From contig RQOL01000374.1 of assembly GCA_013076295.1 (NCBI GenBank), forward strand, positions 5,260,743 through 5,324,742: a stretch of 64,000 nt of DNA. The letters are read 5' to 3'. Shown piece by piece: positions 20,483 through 33,500 of the stretch. How positions within the stretch are numbered: the first letter of the stretch is position 1; each line of letters begins with the position of its first letter. Source of the DNA: Sanderia malayensis. Its lineage: Eukaryota > Cnidaria > Scyphozoa > Semaeostomeae > Pelagiidae. A program made the position numbers and the translations under genes. Below the pieces are notes generated by a model that worked only from the letters and a program-made list of their open reading frames with translations, was not told the DNA's origin and ran no database searches.

Positions 20483-21377
20483 ATGGTTCATGCTGGAGCA
20501 TCAATTCTGTGAATTGCATCTCTGTCAGGTCATCAGGACAATCCTCGCTTTTGTTCACAATGCTCATAATTTGTGGGTGGAAGATGTTGACAAAGAACTT
20601 GCTATCACTTTTGTCTTCATCCTTGATGAAAAGCCGAGCAAAGTAAGTGATCTTTGAAGCATCACATTTTTGGATCAGTTTGCAGCCATCACATTTCATC
20701 AATTCACCTTGTCCCACTACCTTCTGTGAACAAGATGTGCAAGAAAAGAATTTGTTGAATCGCTTCACACCAATTACAGACACAAGTGCGCGATTAGTTG
20801 CCATTTCACTAACAGATGGTTCTACTTCAGGCAGCTCCTGTTGGAAATATTCAGTTTCACCAAGACTGAAAACGGATTTTGCTGTGTTGACGAAAATTTC
20901 ATCAGTATACTTATCTTTGCGTACTCTGAAATTTCTGAACATATATGTTTGACCTTCCTCTACAAGAGAGACCCACTCTTCCCAAAATACAGCATTTATG
21001 CTTCCAGTTGGGTCCACAAGTGATGCAGATGTCTTCTTGAAAGAGCCTTTATCTGTTGAAAATGTTTTTATGGCTGACAAATTCTTCACAGTGGCCTTAA
21101 AGGAAACAAGTTGCTGTGGTGCAAGACTTTTGATTGATGTGATCTGAGTGAGCTGTTCATTGTCTGCATTCATCATTTCAAAGTCAAGTTCATCCTTTAA
21201 CTGCTTGACAATGGTGGAGTTCTTGATGACAATGTTATTGTATCTCTCATTGTAGTCATACTTAGTGATCTTCACTGGACAGTGTGCATCCATAGCTCTC
21301 TTTAATGGGTTGATTTTTTGTGGCGAGAAACATATAGCCTTTTGCATTTCATTCTCACCCGTTTGCAATTGGCACAT
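20433..21377 (-). CDS. RPA70-like single-strand DNA-binding protein, Helitron-associated
   Basis: An intact 314-codon ORF with no stop. Residues near 60-180 fit OB-fold strands (QQLVSFKATVKNLSAIKTF, SASLVDPTGSINAVFWEEW, YMFRNFRVRKDKY). A C4 zinc ribbon follows (CTSCSQKVV ... MKCDGCKLIQK), then a last OB-like segment. RPA70 binds single-stranded DNA during replication, and RPA-like ORFs are common second genes of Helitrons. It is co-oriented with, and downstream of, the PIF1-type helicase remnant starting at 23798, so it is best read as part of that Helitron. The intact frame beside a broken helicase is notable. Confidence 0.75.
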   Translation of the reverse strand: MCQLQTGENEMQKAICFSPQKINPLKRAMDAHCPVKITKYDYNERYNNIVIKNSTIVKQLKDELDFEMMNADNEQLTQITSIKSLAPQQLVSFKATVKNLSAIKTFSTDKGSFKKTSASLVDPTGSINAVFWEEWVSLVEEGQTYMFRNFRVRKDKYTDEIFVNTAKSVFSLGETEYFQQELPEVEPSVSEMATNRALVSVIGVKRFNKFFSCTSCSQKVVGQGELMKCDGCKLIQKCDASKITYFARLFIKDEDKSDSKFFVNIFHPQIMSIVNKSEDCPDDLTEMQFTELMLQHEPFEVAYNSADSKVTDIY

Positions 21378-21862
21378 TGAATAATGTACCCATTTTGGTT
21401 ATGTTGAGTGACATCATGGACATAACAGTGGATCTCATCTCATCAATTTATTGAAAGCTCTGTTACACACTCTTTTGGAAATTCTGGTTTCGAAATGTCA
21501 CTTTGGTGGCAAATACTCCAGCTTGTGGCTGTAGCCTTTTTTAGGAGACTCGGCATAAATTTGGATAAAATATAAAAATGGTTTGCTTTTTTTGTGGGAG
21601 ATTTTGTAGCATTATAGGCCAAGAGGTTATAATAAAAAGAGAAGAAAAGAATGTTGTTCAAGAATAGAAAGCAAAGATAAGAACATATACGACACTCACC
21701 ATTATCGATTTTTTCTTTGTGAACTTTCAATCTAAAATATTGAAAAAAATAAACTGTGAGGACTTTCAATGCATAAGTGATGATATTTTGTAGTGAAATA
21801 TTTATTTGATTTGTTGAGTTTGTTCTGTGTTATATATATTACATAGAAATGAAAATTGTGAA
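21378..21862. other. No gene recognised
   Basis: AT-rich spacer between the helicase C-terminus and the RPA-like ORF on the minus strand. Confidence 0.5.
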
Positions 21863-23812
21863 CTAAAAGTTTAGTTGATTTATGGATTGTGCAGTTGTTT
21901 GGGCTAAATCATCTGGTGGTTTTTCCTCTCTCAATCTCAGTGCAAATGATGAAGAGTTTGAGAATGTTGTGAGCCTTTCATATGACATTGGTTCAATAAC
22001 AATGGATGAAAGAGTTTTTACTCTAGTGAGTGCAACAGATGAAATTCCTGGCGACTTTTCAGATTTGCCAATATTTACCCAAGCTTTGGGTAGCGTCAAA
22101 CCCTGGCTTTTATGAATGGTGAATGACCATGCAAGCCGTAATGGCAGTTGTTGTCTTTCTAAATTGTTAGATTTGGAGTCCATACAAGTAAGTGTAACTG
22201 GTGATATTGGTACACAATGTGGGTGTTCGTGCATCCAAGATGGTCCTGTGTATTCATCAAATCTCACAATACCGTAAATCTTCGAATTGCCCCCCTCCTG
22301 GAATAAGCCCCCCCTTGAATAAGCCCCCACCCTAGAACAACAAATTGTTAATAAGCCCCCCCCCTCGAATAAGCCCCCACCCCAAACATGCTGATGTTTG
22401 CGTACAGCGAGTTCGAGAAAATTTTGTTTTTCTGACCGTTTTTTCACCAATATCTGGGCATTCTTCTGTTTATCTGTGTATGCAAAATACTTTGCTGGAA
22501 CAACTAAGCCAATTTCCCGTTTATTTTCCCAGTAACAACGTCAATTTTTGTGCCATATTTCAAATAGTTTTATAAGCCCCCCCCCTTGAATAAGCCCCCC
22601 TCGAATAAGCCCCCCTCTGAAAGTGTCAAAAATAAATAAGCCCCCACGGGGCTAATTCGAGGATTTACGGTAACTGCTGTTGGTAATTTGGGTGGTTGTA
22701 TTCCAATACCATATATTATGTCATGTATTTGTCCAATTGCCCCATTACAAAGCCCAACTGAAGGCCATAAATTCATGGTCAACAGGACTCTAGCATTTTT
22801 TGCAAGATGGAGTTCAGGTTGCGATCCAGAGAACTCTACTGAGCTCAAAGTTTTTGCTGAAATTGGTGAGTGATATGAGCAATAGGTGTATTTAAGGCTA
22901 ATAAACTGTTTTGATTATAATTTGCAACATCTTCATTACTATAGAACAATCTCACTGCATCATGAAAGTAAGATAAGTTTGGTACTGCTGATGGTTGTCG
23001 TGTTAAGATAGTTTGCCAGTCCTGCCTGCTTGTTTGTCCTTTTCTTAATCACATTAACAAGCTGCGAAACCCAATACTGTCTGTTGTATTACCTTGAACT
23101 CTTTGGTTAACATCAAGTTTAATAACTTTATTAAACATCATAAATGCAAGATAGCCTTGTTCACCTATTTCAGACGATGGTTTGTGGTAATATAATGGCT
23201 TATCTGCAACAGGAGGCAATTGTGCTGGATCTCCAACTAAAATAAGAGATTTGCCTCCAAATATTGTATCATGCACAGCAGTTGCTTGTCGGCAATGCCT
23301 GTCAATCCTGCCAAATGTTTTTTGGCCAAGCATTGAGTATTCATCGACAATGATATAATCAGTGTTCTTCGGGGAATCCTGCAATCTTGGAAGACTTTCC
23401 CCTGCAAGTTGTTTGTGCCCTTTTATTCATACTGGAAGCTTTAGGAGGGAATGAATGGTGATTCATTTTATGTTAAATGCTGCTTTTCCTGTAGTTGCTG
23501 TTATGGCACATTTTTCTCGTAATGTATTTTTTATTGCATTAATTAAGTAAGTTTTACCAGTACCAGCTTCTCCGATAATTATTAAACAAAGAGGCTCTTT
23601 TGCTCTGTTTTCATTACAATGGTGGTTAATAATGGTATTGTAAGCAGATCTCTGTAAATAATTTAATGTTGACAAGTCAACTTCATCATAATGATGAATA
23701 TTGTTTGTAAACTGGTGTCGATTTGTTGTTACCCAAGTTGTCAATTCACCCAGTTGTTCAGCGCTATAATGTTCCCTGGTTTCATGCCAGGTTGTCAAAT
23801 TATTCTCATCAA
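21863..23812 (-). pseudogene. PIF1-type helicase of a Helitron, 5'-truncated
   Basis: Minus-strand order: STLNYLQRSAYNTIINHH, Walker A GEAGTGKTYLINA (about 23560), Walker B YIIVDEYSMLG (about 23355), LILVGDPAQLPPV, a TGA at about 23049, ARVLLTMNLWPSVGLCNGAIG (about 22770), then a MITE (22272-22670), then LRLAWSFTIHKSQGLTL and a VALTRVKTLSSIVIEPMSYERL C-terminus. Removing the MITE and one TA rejoins PTAV-IVRFDEY in frame. The N-terminal Rep domain is missing because Helitron unit 1 is inserted at 23813. A gap with stops lies between 23049 and 22848. Confidence 0.8.
22272..22670. mobile_element. 399-bp MITE with TA duplication, internal AATAAGCCCCC repeats
   Basis: The ends CCGTAAATCTTCGAATTG (22272) and the inverted CCGTAAATCCTCGAATTAGC (from 22670) are flanked by TA (22270-22271, 22671-22672). 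The interior repeats AATAAGCCCCC-like units close to both ends. No ORF. TA target suggests a mariner-type source transposase. Confidence 0.88.
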
Positions 23813-24068
23813 TCTATATATACTATTCTACGATCACACGTGACCCGCCGACTGGGAACAATGCCCATTGTCTTTTGAACAATCGACGTTCGACCAAACA
23901 ATGGGATCAAAGGAATTTCGTTGTGATCAAAAAGGCTTTTTTCCTGGAGGTCAATAAGGGTGGAAATGGGTATAGAAATGATCGCTCTATTGCGCTGATC
24001 ACAGTAAAGCTTTCCGCTAAGTTCTACTCCAAACGGTTCGGGAGTTATGGGCCATTTTGTGTTCCGAC

Positions 24069-24083
24069 TTTCTAGAAAGTTCC
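24069..24083. promoter_or_regulatory. Heat-shock element, unit 1
   Basis: TTTCTAGAAAGTTCC: three alternating pentamers TTC-GAA-TTC with exact 2-base spacing, the consensus for HSF trimers. 256 bp inside the 5' end of the Helitron unit. Confidence 0.65.
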
Positions 24084-25280
24084 GAGGACGGAGTTAATGA
24101 GATGCAAAACGAGCAAGGAGAAGCACGTGTTTTTTTAGTTGAAGGGGCGCCAAGTTGCTCGGGTTCAAACGTGAATACGTGCAGGAAATGAATTGTAAAG
24201 ACGTGTCAATTGTTGTCAAGACCTGTGGAAACAATTGGTGAACAATCATTTCAAGGTATTTCCTTTATTCAATTGTTTTTGGCTTTAAATAGCACGAGTT
24301 TTGTTTTGTTTAACCTCACGTTTTTCTTTCGGCTCGAGGGCCTAACCAAAACACGAAGACAATTTTGATTTTCTCGGGTCGTTCTGGGCCGATTTTCTCC
24401 ATTTAAACTTTCGATAACTGTTTATTTACACAAGAACTAAAGTTATATGGCTTTGTTTTTTTTGTTTTGTTGATTTTCCTCTGTTTTTGGACAGTTTTGG
24501 CCGAGTTTGGGTTTTGCTGGAAAACACGAAATTTTCATGCCACACTCGTGTGTTTTGCATTTGCAAAAATCATTTTTTAACCTGCCAAAACTTTGTTTTT
24601 TTCACCCAAATACTTTCGATAAATGTTCGCCAAGCTATTAGCTTCATGTTGATATATTCGTGGGTTCTGTAGGACAAAAATTGGCCACGTTAATTTAATT
24701 TGAAACTTGGTGAATCGTGTTTGAAATGATATTTTTTGCAGGGGTTTGATTTCACTGCCAATTTTGGTCAAGAAAATCATGTCTTGGACTTCAAAAATTT
24801 ACAACTAAAATTGCGAAAAGCTTTTCATATGCACCCAAATACTTTCGATATTTATTTGCCAAGGTATTAGCTTCATGCTGGTGTAATTTGAGTTCAAATG
24901 GACAAATTTTGACCAAGTTAGGGGAATTTTTGTGTTCTTAAAGTTGGCTGATGAATAAATTTTTTCACGGCTTTTGTGTTGGGCTGCACTAAATGCTCTC
25001 TTAAAATTCAAAACAACACTGTTAAGAAATGTGAATATATTTATCGGATTCGCTGTTTCCTCAGCTACAGTTTGATATAATTTTTATTACAGATTGAGTT
25101 TGAATTTTCCAGGATTGATTAAATTTTTGAAGGCAACTTTTTTTTTCAAACTTCACACTGAAGCTATCAACTTTCAGAAGCGGCTTTCAATGGGGCTGCA
25201 GGGTGGGCGCTGGGCGGTCGATTGCCAGGGGGGAGGATTCGACCTCCCACCTTTACTTTCTTTAGAAATGTTGCGTCGTA

Positions 25281-25745
25281 GTATGTATTGTAGGGTATGT
25301 ATTGTAGGTTATGTATTCTAGGGTATGTATTGTAGGGTATGTATCGTAGGGTAGGTATTGTAGGATATGTATTGTAGAGTATGTATTGTAAGGTATGTAT
25401 TGTAGGGTATGCATCGTAGGGTATGTATTGTAGGGTATGTATTGTAGGGCATGTATTGTAGGGTATGTATCGTAGGGTATGTATTGTAGGGTATGTATTG
25501 TAGGGTATGTATTGTAGGGTATGTATTGTAGGGTATGTATTGTAGGGTATGTATTGTAGGGTATGTTTTGTAAGGTATGTATTGTAGGGTATGTATTGTA
25601 GGGTATGTATTGTAAGGTATGTATTGTAGGGTATGTATTGTAGGGTATGTATTGTAGGGTTTGTATTGTAGGGTTTGTATTGTAGGGTATGTATTGTAGG
25701 GTATGTTATGTAGGGTATGTATTGTAGGGTATGTTATGTAGGGTA
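25281..25745. repeat. 14-bp minisatellite, unit 1
   Basis: Monomer TGTATTGTAGGGTA with variants at the second half of TGTATT (CGTA, TTAT) in continuous register. Because 14 is not a multiple of three and the minus strand has few stops, it produces long false ORFs. Confidence 0.97.
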
Positions 25746-26285
25746 TGGGCATGAGCGGTAGCGAATGCAGCGCGCGAAGCGCGCCAACCAGATTAAGCTT
25801 TGTTTACTTGACGGGCTCCGGGGAGGGAGCGAAGCGACCGAACCCGGCCCATGTATGTATGTATGTATGTATGTATGTATGTATGTATGTATGTAGGTAT
25901 GTATGTATGTATGTATGTATGTATGGGCATGAGCGGGAGCGAATGCAGCGCGCGAAGCGCGCCAACCACATTAAACTTTTTGTACTTGACGGGCTCCGGG
26001 AAGCGAGCGTAGCGAGTGCCCCCGGCTAGTCTATATATACTATTCTACGATCACACGTGACCCGCCGACTGTGAACAATGCCCATTGTCTTTTGAACAAT
26101 CGACGTTCGACCAAACAATGGGATCAAAGGAATTTCGTTGTGATCAAAAAGGCTTTTTTCCTGGGGGTCAATAAGGGTGGAAATGGGTATAGAAATGATC
26201 GCTGCATTGCGCTGATCACAGTAAAGCTTTCCGCTAATTTCTACTCCAAACGGTTCGGGAGTTATGGCCCATTTTGTGTTCCGAC

Positions 26286-26300
26286 TTTCTAGAAAGTTCC
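26286..26300. promoter_or_regulatory. Heat-shock element, unit 2
   Basis: Same TTC-GAA-TTC trimer at the same distance from the 5' end of the unit. Confidence 0.65.
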
Positions 26301-27493
26301 GAGGACGGAGTTAATGAGATGCAAAACGAGCAGGGAGAAGCACGTGTTTTTTTAGTTGAACGGGCGGCAAGTTGGTCGGGTTTAAACGTGAATACGTGCC
26401 GGAAATCAATTGTAAAGACGTGTCAATTGTTGTCAAGACCTGTGGAGAGAATTGGTGAACAATTATTTCAAGGTATTTCCTTTATTCAATTGTTTTTGGC
26501 TTTAAATAGCACGAGTTTTGTTATGTTTAACCTCACGTTTTTCTTTCGGCTCGAGGGCCTAACCAAAACATGAAGACAATTTTGATTTTCTTGGGTCGTT
26601 CTGGGCCGATTTTCTCCATTTAAACTTTCGATAACTGTTTATTTACACGAGAACTAAAGTTATATGGCTTTGTTTTTTTTGTTTTGTTGATTTTCCTCTG
26701 TTTTTGGACACTTTTAGCCGAGATTGGGTTTTGCTGGAAAACACGAAATTTTCACGCAACACGCGTGGGTTTTGCATTTGCAAAAATTAATTTTTAAACT
26801 CCCAAAACTTTGTTTTTTTCACCCAAATACTTTCGATAAATGTTCGCCAAGCTATTAGCTTCATGTTGATATTTTCGTGGGGTGTGTAGGACAAAAATTG
26901 GTCATGCTAATTGAATTTGAAAGTTGGTGAATCGTGTTTCAATTGCTATTTTTTGCAGGGTTTTGATTTCACGGCTATTTTTGATCAAGAAAATCATGTC
27001 TTGGACTTCAAAAATGTTCAACTAAAATTGCGAAAAGCATTTCAAATGCACCCAATTACTTTCGATACTTATTCGCCAAGGTATCAGCTTCCTGTTGGTG
27101 TAATTTGAGTTAAAATTGACAAAGTTTGACCAAGTTAGGGGAATTTTTGTGTTTTTAAAGTTGGCTGATGAATAAATTTTTTCACGGCTTTGTTGTTGGG
27201 CTCCACTAAATACTCCCTTAAATTTCAAAACAACACTGTTAAGAAAAGTGAATATTTTTATCGGATTCGCTGTTTCCTTAGCTACAGTTTGATATATTTT
27301 TTATTACAGATTGAGTTTAAATTTTCCAGGATTGATTAAATTTTTGAAGGCAACTTTTTTCTTCAAACTTCACACTGAAGCTATCAACTTTCGGAAGCGG
27401 CTTTCAGGGGGGCAGCGTGGGCGCCGGGCGGTCGCGTGGCAGGGGGGATGATTCGACCTCCCACCTTTACTTTCTTTAGAAATGTGGCGTCGT

Positions 27494-28226
27494 GTGTATT
27501 GTAGGGTATGCATTGTAGGGTATGTATTGTAGGGTATGTATTGTAGGGTATGTATTGTAAGGTATGTATTGTAGGGTATGTATTGTAGGGTATGTATTGT
27601 AAGGTATGTATTATAGGGTATGTATTGTAGGGTATGTATTGTAGGGTATGTATTGTAGGGTATGTATTGTAGGGTTTGTATTGTAGGGTATGTATTGTAA
27701 GGTATGTATTGTAGGGTATGTATTGTAGGGTATGTATTATAGGGTTTGTATGGTAGGGTATGTATTGTAGGGTATATATTGTAGGGTATGTAGTGTAGGG
27801 TATGTATTGTAGGGTATGTATTGTAGGGTATGTTATGTAGGGTATGTATTGTAGGGTATGTATTGTAGGGTATTTATTGTAGGGTATTTATTGTAGGGTA
27901 TGTATTGTAGGGTATGTATTGTAGGGTATGTATTGTAGGGTATGCATTGTAGGGTATGTATAGTAGGGTATGTATTGTAGGGTATGTATTGTAGGTTATG
28001 TAGTGTAGGGTATGTATTGTAAGGTATGTATTGTAGGGTATGAATAGTAGGGTTTGTATTGTAGGGTATGTATGGTAGGCTATGTATTGTAGGGTATGTA
28101 TTGTAGGGTATGTATTGTAGGGTATGTATTGTAGGGTATTTATTGTAGGGTGTGTATTGTAGGGTATGTATTGTAAGGTATTTATTGTAGGGTATGTATT
28201 GTAGGGTATGTATTGTAGGGTATGTA
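27494..28226. repeat. 14-bp minisatellite, unit 2
   Basis: Same monomer. A variant block (TTTGTATGGTAGGG ... ATATATTG ... GTAGTG) is shared with unit 7, so these two arrays are related. Confidence 0.97.
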
Positions 28227-28350
28227 TGTAAGTAGGTATGTATGTATGTATGGGCATGAGCGGCAGCGAATGCAGCGCGCGGAGCGCGCCAACCAAATTA
28301 AGCTGTGTTTACTTGACGGGCTCCGGGGAGGGAGCGAAGCGACCGAACCC

Positions 28351-28620
28351 GGCTCATGTATGTATGTATGTATGTATGTATGTATGTATGTATGTATGTA
28401 TGTATGTATGTATGTATGTATGTATGTATGTATGTATGTATGTATGTATGTATGTAGGGTATGTAGGGTATGTATGTATATTATGTATGTAGGGTATGTA
28501 TGTAGGGTATGTATGTATATTATGTATAGTATTTATATATAGTATATAGGGTATGTATTGATGTATATATTTATGTATAGTATCTATAGTAAGTATGTAT
28601 GTATTGTAATGTTATGTAAT
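28351..28620. repeat. TGTA microsatellite, unit 2
   Basis: Over 25 pure TGTA units directly after the internal 3'-like module, decaying into TATATA before unique DNA begins at about 28620. Confidence 0.95.
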
Positions 28621-29395
28621 GCTTCTAACTTTTGTAATTTTTCAAAAAAGATCACTGCAAAACAGACACTGTCCTTCTTTATGAACAAATGATCTTCAAT
28701 TAACAAAAATGAACTCACCTCACTATAATAATGTTCACAAGGAATGACCGCAAACATTCACTTTATGTCTGGGCACCTGAAAAACAAGAAGAAATCATGT
28801 AATATACTTTATAGCATGTTGGCTCATCTCAGTTCTTTGCATGTGGCCTGAAGTCTATAAATGTAAGTAATTTATTGTAACTGCAAATCATTAATTACCT
28901 CCACCTCATTTATTCACCCAGTCAAACAACGTACTTACCTTCTTACCTTTGGTCATCCTTCCATGGCCTACTCTTATTATTGGTATTTTTACCAACAGCA
29001 ATATTTCTGAACATATAACAACTCACGAAAAATCAATGTACTTCATTCTCCATGTGTCCGTGGTGGAATACTACCTATGTTTTTGCTGTTGTTGTGTTCA
29101 ACAACCTCTGTCCAATACATCATCACCATCAAAATCCCCACAACGCCATGGTGAGAAATGATCTATTTCTAGATAACATGCATAATAAAGTCCACCAAAT
29201 TATTTCTTATACTTAGAGATTACAAAACGACACTTCTCCCATCATCAACAAACAACAACGTCGTTTTCTCTTCGGTGCCAAGTACATGCTGTTCCTGTTA
29301 TTGTTTTCAACTGCCTCACTGTCGAATGGATCATCATTAGAATAATAATAACAACAACGAGGCACGCCGCCGAATAGAGGCCACAAACTTTCAAA
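28620..29395. other. Unique DNA, no gene recognised
   Basis: First unique segment of Helitron unit 2. A diverged duplication is visible on the minus strand (the segments near 29110 and 29330 both contain GATGAT ... TTGGACAG/TTCGACAG ... GTTGAA-ACAA). Weak splice-like sites occur at 28722 and 28777, but no coding frame holds. Confidence 0.4.
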
Positions 29396-29425
29396 TTGGC
29401 GCGAATTTAAAATAGCAATTGCGTC
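29396..29425 (+). promoter_or_regulatory. E2F-like / TTGCGTC promoter module upstream of Rep/helicase
   Basis: TTGGCGCGAATTTAAAAT followed 13 bases after GGCGCGAA by TTGCGTC. The same arrangement occurs at 39728-39756. A GTAAGT donor at 29549 fits a non-coding first exon running toward the Rep gene (ATG 30562). Confidence 0.35.
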
Positions 29426-30561
29426 TTTACTTTCTTGCTATACCAAATGTAAAATTTGTTGTTAGAAATTGGCAGATAATTATAATTATATTACAATTTT
29501 TTGTATATATCGACAAAAGCATTGTTAGAAAGATTGTTTTATTTTATTGGTAAGTTGAATGTTGAAATTTACCTTTCCTAAACAATCCTTATTTACACCG
29601 ACAGCGTCTTCTTTAAAGCAACCGTTGTCTTTCATTGCATCGCAATGCACTGTCTTTTTAGCGTTTCTGTCATGTGGTTTTTTAGCGTTTCTGTCATCTG
29701 GCTTCTCCGTTAATGTCCAGCCACTTTTGTTATTATTAACAAAGTAAAGTAAAGTGAAGTTTTTTATAAAGTATGTATTTCACTCCTTCACTTCAGCATG
29801 ACATTTTCTTCTCATTTCTTCACTCAACTCAATCAACATAATAATATACAAGTTAAACATGTTAAACATTCCTTAGTATTAATGGCAACTTTCTCTTTAC
29901 AAGATAATCAATTCATCCAAATCATCTTTCTTCTTTTGTAAAAACAGGATTTCCAAAAAAGTTGAATCCTCAAAATATTTGGTGAGTGTCACAACAATTG
30001 CTCTTATACGAAGCCTATTTTAATTAATGTTTAAATGCCTCACTCTGTAATGTACATTCATATACCAAATTTTAAGCTTAACTACTATATTTAAAGTAGT
30101 ATTAACAATTGCAACAAATTCTTATCAATAGAAAGCAAATTTACTGCACAATGCAAATAAAATCTAGCCTTTACAAACACATCAAATGTAGGTTTATAGA
30201 TTTTTCTTTGCAAGAATGAAATGGATGATTAACTTTTCAAATCCATTCATTATCACAACTGTTTTCCTTTTAGTTGTTAAAGAACACAATAGAGAGAGTG
30301 ATGTAGGTCATAAGATAAAGTGCTCCAATATTTTTTATTGGAAACTTTCAATAACCAATAATTTAATTCAACAATCAAGAGTAATTCCAAACATTTCTTA
30401 CAATTATGTTTTAAATTATTTATTTTATCTTGCAGCTCACCACAAAACAACAAACCCATCACAAAACTTGCTCACAAAAATCACTCTTATTTCAAATTTT
30501 CACTTAAATTGGGTTGCATATAAAACACATTTTTTTCTTTTTTTATATTATCTCTTGCAAA

Positions 30562-33500
30562 ATGCCAAGAAAAGCCAAAAAGGGCATTACCGGCACCAGT
30601 CGTCGTAATCAAATGCGGGATGCAGCTCGCCGCCGTCGTGAGAATAACCAACAGCCTCATCCTGCTGATTTGCCACCTGATAATATGGTACAGGAAGCAG
30701 TGAATGATCTTCACCAGTTGCAACAAGAATACCCTCAGCAACCAGCCCCAGAATATCAACCACTCCCACTTCATTATCCACAAATGCAGGCATTATATGT
30801 GCCATGGCAACTACCTGTGATGCTTCCCCACTACGGACTTATAGCAGTTCACAACCAATAAACAATGGCTTACAATATCCTGCAGCACTGGCCCCTCAAC
30901 TTCAGGTACACAACTCAATAATTTCTGCTAATCTTTTCAAAATAAGATAACTCTATATTATACAGCTTTTTGTAATTAAAAATATCAAATTAAACCAGTT
31001 ATTATATCAACCAAATTATCAATATTTTTCCATCTGCAGGTACCGCCGATGGTTATGCAGTTGCAACCACCCCTTCTGAATCGTAATCATGAAGGTCAGC
31101 AGCAATACAAACGGCAGATGTGGAGATGCTTAATGTAAATCAAGCTCAAAATGAGAATGAGGTAAATTAAAATTCTTACCACAACCTAACTACAGTTAGG
31201 CAATTCCATTTTCCATAACCCAAATGCCTCATGTAAATTGCCCTATTTTACACATGTATCATACGTTTTCATATGAATTTTTATCAATTTACATAATCAC
31301 ACAGCAATGACGTTTAAATTTCCAATAACTAATTACTTCATGTAACTAATTTCATTTAATTTTCATTATCAACAGATACGGCCAATGCAGATGCAACCCG
31401 AAACACATATTGAAAATGAATATAATGAAATTGAAAGGCCGGCACAACCTGATGAAATCAACGTGGAACAACACATTCCCATTCCACATGATAATCAGGT
31501 AAAACAGACTACCATCACAATTGGCTTAGAATACACCAGTCATTCTCTATAGCACCATGTCAGCAAATTATTTTGCTCTCTAAATAGACATATCTTCACA
31601 AGTTTCAGTTTTATGCATTTCAAAACACATGACTGAATTATATTAACTAAGATTACATTGAATTTCAGGATCCACAAGTATTGCCTGCTGCTATGCAATT
31701 GCAAGCCAACGTTCAAATGACAATGAAGAGAATGAAATAGCGGTACAACCACAAGAAGTTGAAATGCAACACGAAATCCCACCACAACACCAAGATGATG
31801 TCCCTCAACCCATCGAACAACAAGCAAGGGAAGTAAATCAACCTATTGTTGAAATTCCTCAATTCTCCCCAATGCCTCATCATCTTGGAAAATGACGAGG
31901 ACATGTATTCACTGTGAAGCAAAATACTTTCGAGAGGAACTCAACTCAAGAAGGCAATACAACAAATGTTGCTTGGGAGGATTAATAACTCTCGATCCCA
32001 TTCAACCACCCCCGGCAAATGTGATGCATTTATACACTGGAACTACTGATGAATCTAAATATTTTCTCAAAAATTTCCGTAGATACAATTCACTAATGGC
32101 GATGGCATCCTGGACAGCTAATGTTGTAAGACACGCTAATGCAGGACCACCAGTCATCACCATACATGGAAGTGCATACCATATGACAGGTAAATATAAT
32201 GTCCGTCTCTTATCTCTTATATGATGCTACATTTTCATATAATAGCTTCACATGATGAAACGGATGTTGACAGAACACTCAATTCATTTCCGACCCAACA
32301 TGCAATGGATAAGCTCTCTATGCTTGCCTGAATATGAAGAGTTGTCCAATCGAAAATCAAGGCGCTTTATGATGCTTTCATAACAAACATTTGCTGCATT
32401 GAAAATTACATTTGATATAACGAAGTACAATTTGTAATGTTTCCTTGCATTCAACAGGGGTAACAGAAACTGACAGGTCCAGAAAATATGCAGAATTATA
32501 TATTATGGACACCCAACAGGCACTGCAAGAACGTCAGAACACAGCCAGAGAACAAAACTTGGACTTAGACATGGTGGCGCTGCTGCAAAACGAATTAATG
32601 GCAGTAAATCGGTTTGCTCAACATTTTAAAACAATGGGAGAAGTACTGGAAGAGCAAAGGCAGCAAGCCATTGCCAATGACCAGCCTATTCCCACGTTCA
32701 AGATGATTATTACCGGTCGCCCAGAACAAGATCGAAGATATGACAATCCTACTGCCAGAGAAATTGCAGCAGTCTACACTACACGCAATGGCGGTGCTCC
32801 TAATCCCGAGAATAGAGAGCTTCAAGTTCGAACAAGGCGTGGTAATCTTATGAAGATTAATGCCTTAGCTCCTGTTGCGGATCCTCTAACCTATCCATTG
32901 TTGTTCTTTCAGGGTGATCGTGGATACAGCTTGGACCTTCAACGTCTACCTACACGTGAAGGACAAGGCCAGCAAAATGCTGATCGTAACCACCGTATTA
33001 GACTCACAATCGCCGAATATTATTCGTACCGAATACAAGTCAGAAATCAACTGTCTACCATCCACAGGGCAACACTTCTCTTTCAACAATATTTAGTGGA
33101 CGCATACACCAAAATAGAAGGAAACAAGCTCAACTGGATTTTGCACAATCAACGGCAATTACGTGCTGACAGTTATCGAGGCCTAATGGATCACCTGAAC
33201 AGAAGGGCTGAAATCGAAAATCAAATGGCCAGGGCAAACAATCCCAACGAACCCCTTCATTTGATGTCGGTCGTGTTGTGATACTTCCCTCATCTTTTTC
33301 AGGCAGTCAACGAAATATGTACCAGAACTTTCAAGATGCAATGACTATCGTCAGAAGTATGGCAAGCCTGACATCTTCCTAACCATGACGGCCAATCCCA
33401 GATGGAAGGAGATTTCAGAGAACATTCTACCACACCAGAAGGCAAATGACCGGCCTGACATCGTCACACGAGTATTTCAACTCAAACTACAAGAACTACT

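Larger units (their letters stand above)
23813..26029 (+). mobile_element. Helitron unit 1 (non-autonomous, 2.2 kb)
   Basis: Starts TCTATATATACTATTCTACG after a host A (A|TC), as Helitrons do, inside the helicase of another Helitron. It holds a 5' module (to about 25280), the 14-bp minisatellite (25281-25745), an internal 3'-like module (25747-25850), a TGTA array and a terminal module (25925-26029). That module has the hairpin GCGCGCGAAGCGCGC, a second GC stem and CTAG at 26026-26029. No target duplication is expected. No transposase. Confidence 0.85.

Noticed and set aside
26071..26573. Recurring ORFs of about 73 and 103 codons in every Helitron 5' module (LLNNRRSTKQWDQ..., MCSDFLESSEDGV...)
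   Set aside because: They recur because the DNA recurs. The two overlap at the heat-shock element, frames are broken in units 1, 4 and 6, and the text has no domain. Codon-level selection would be needed to revive them.
28722..29395. Minus-strand gene with exons near 28750 and 28950
   Set aside because: Splice-like sites exist, but the joined frames stop within about 20 codons and no start context or homology supports them.
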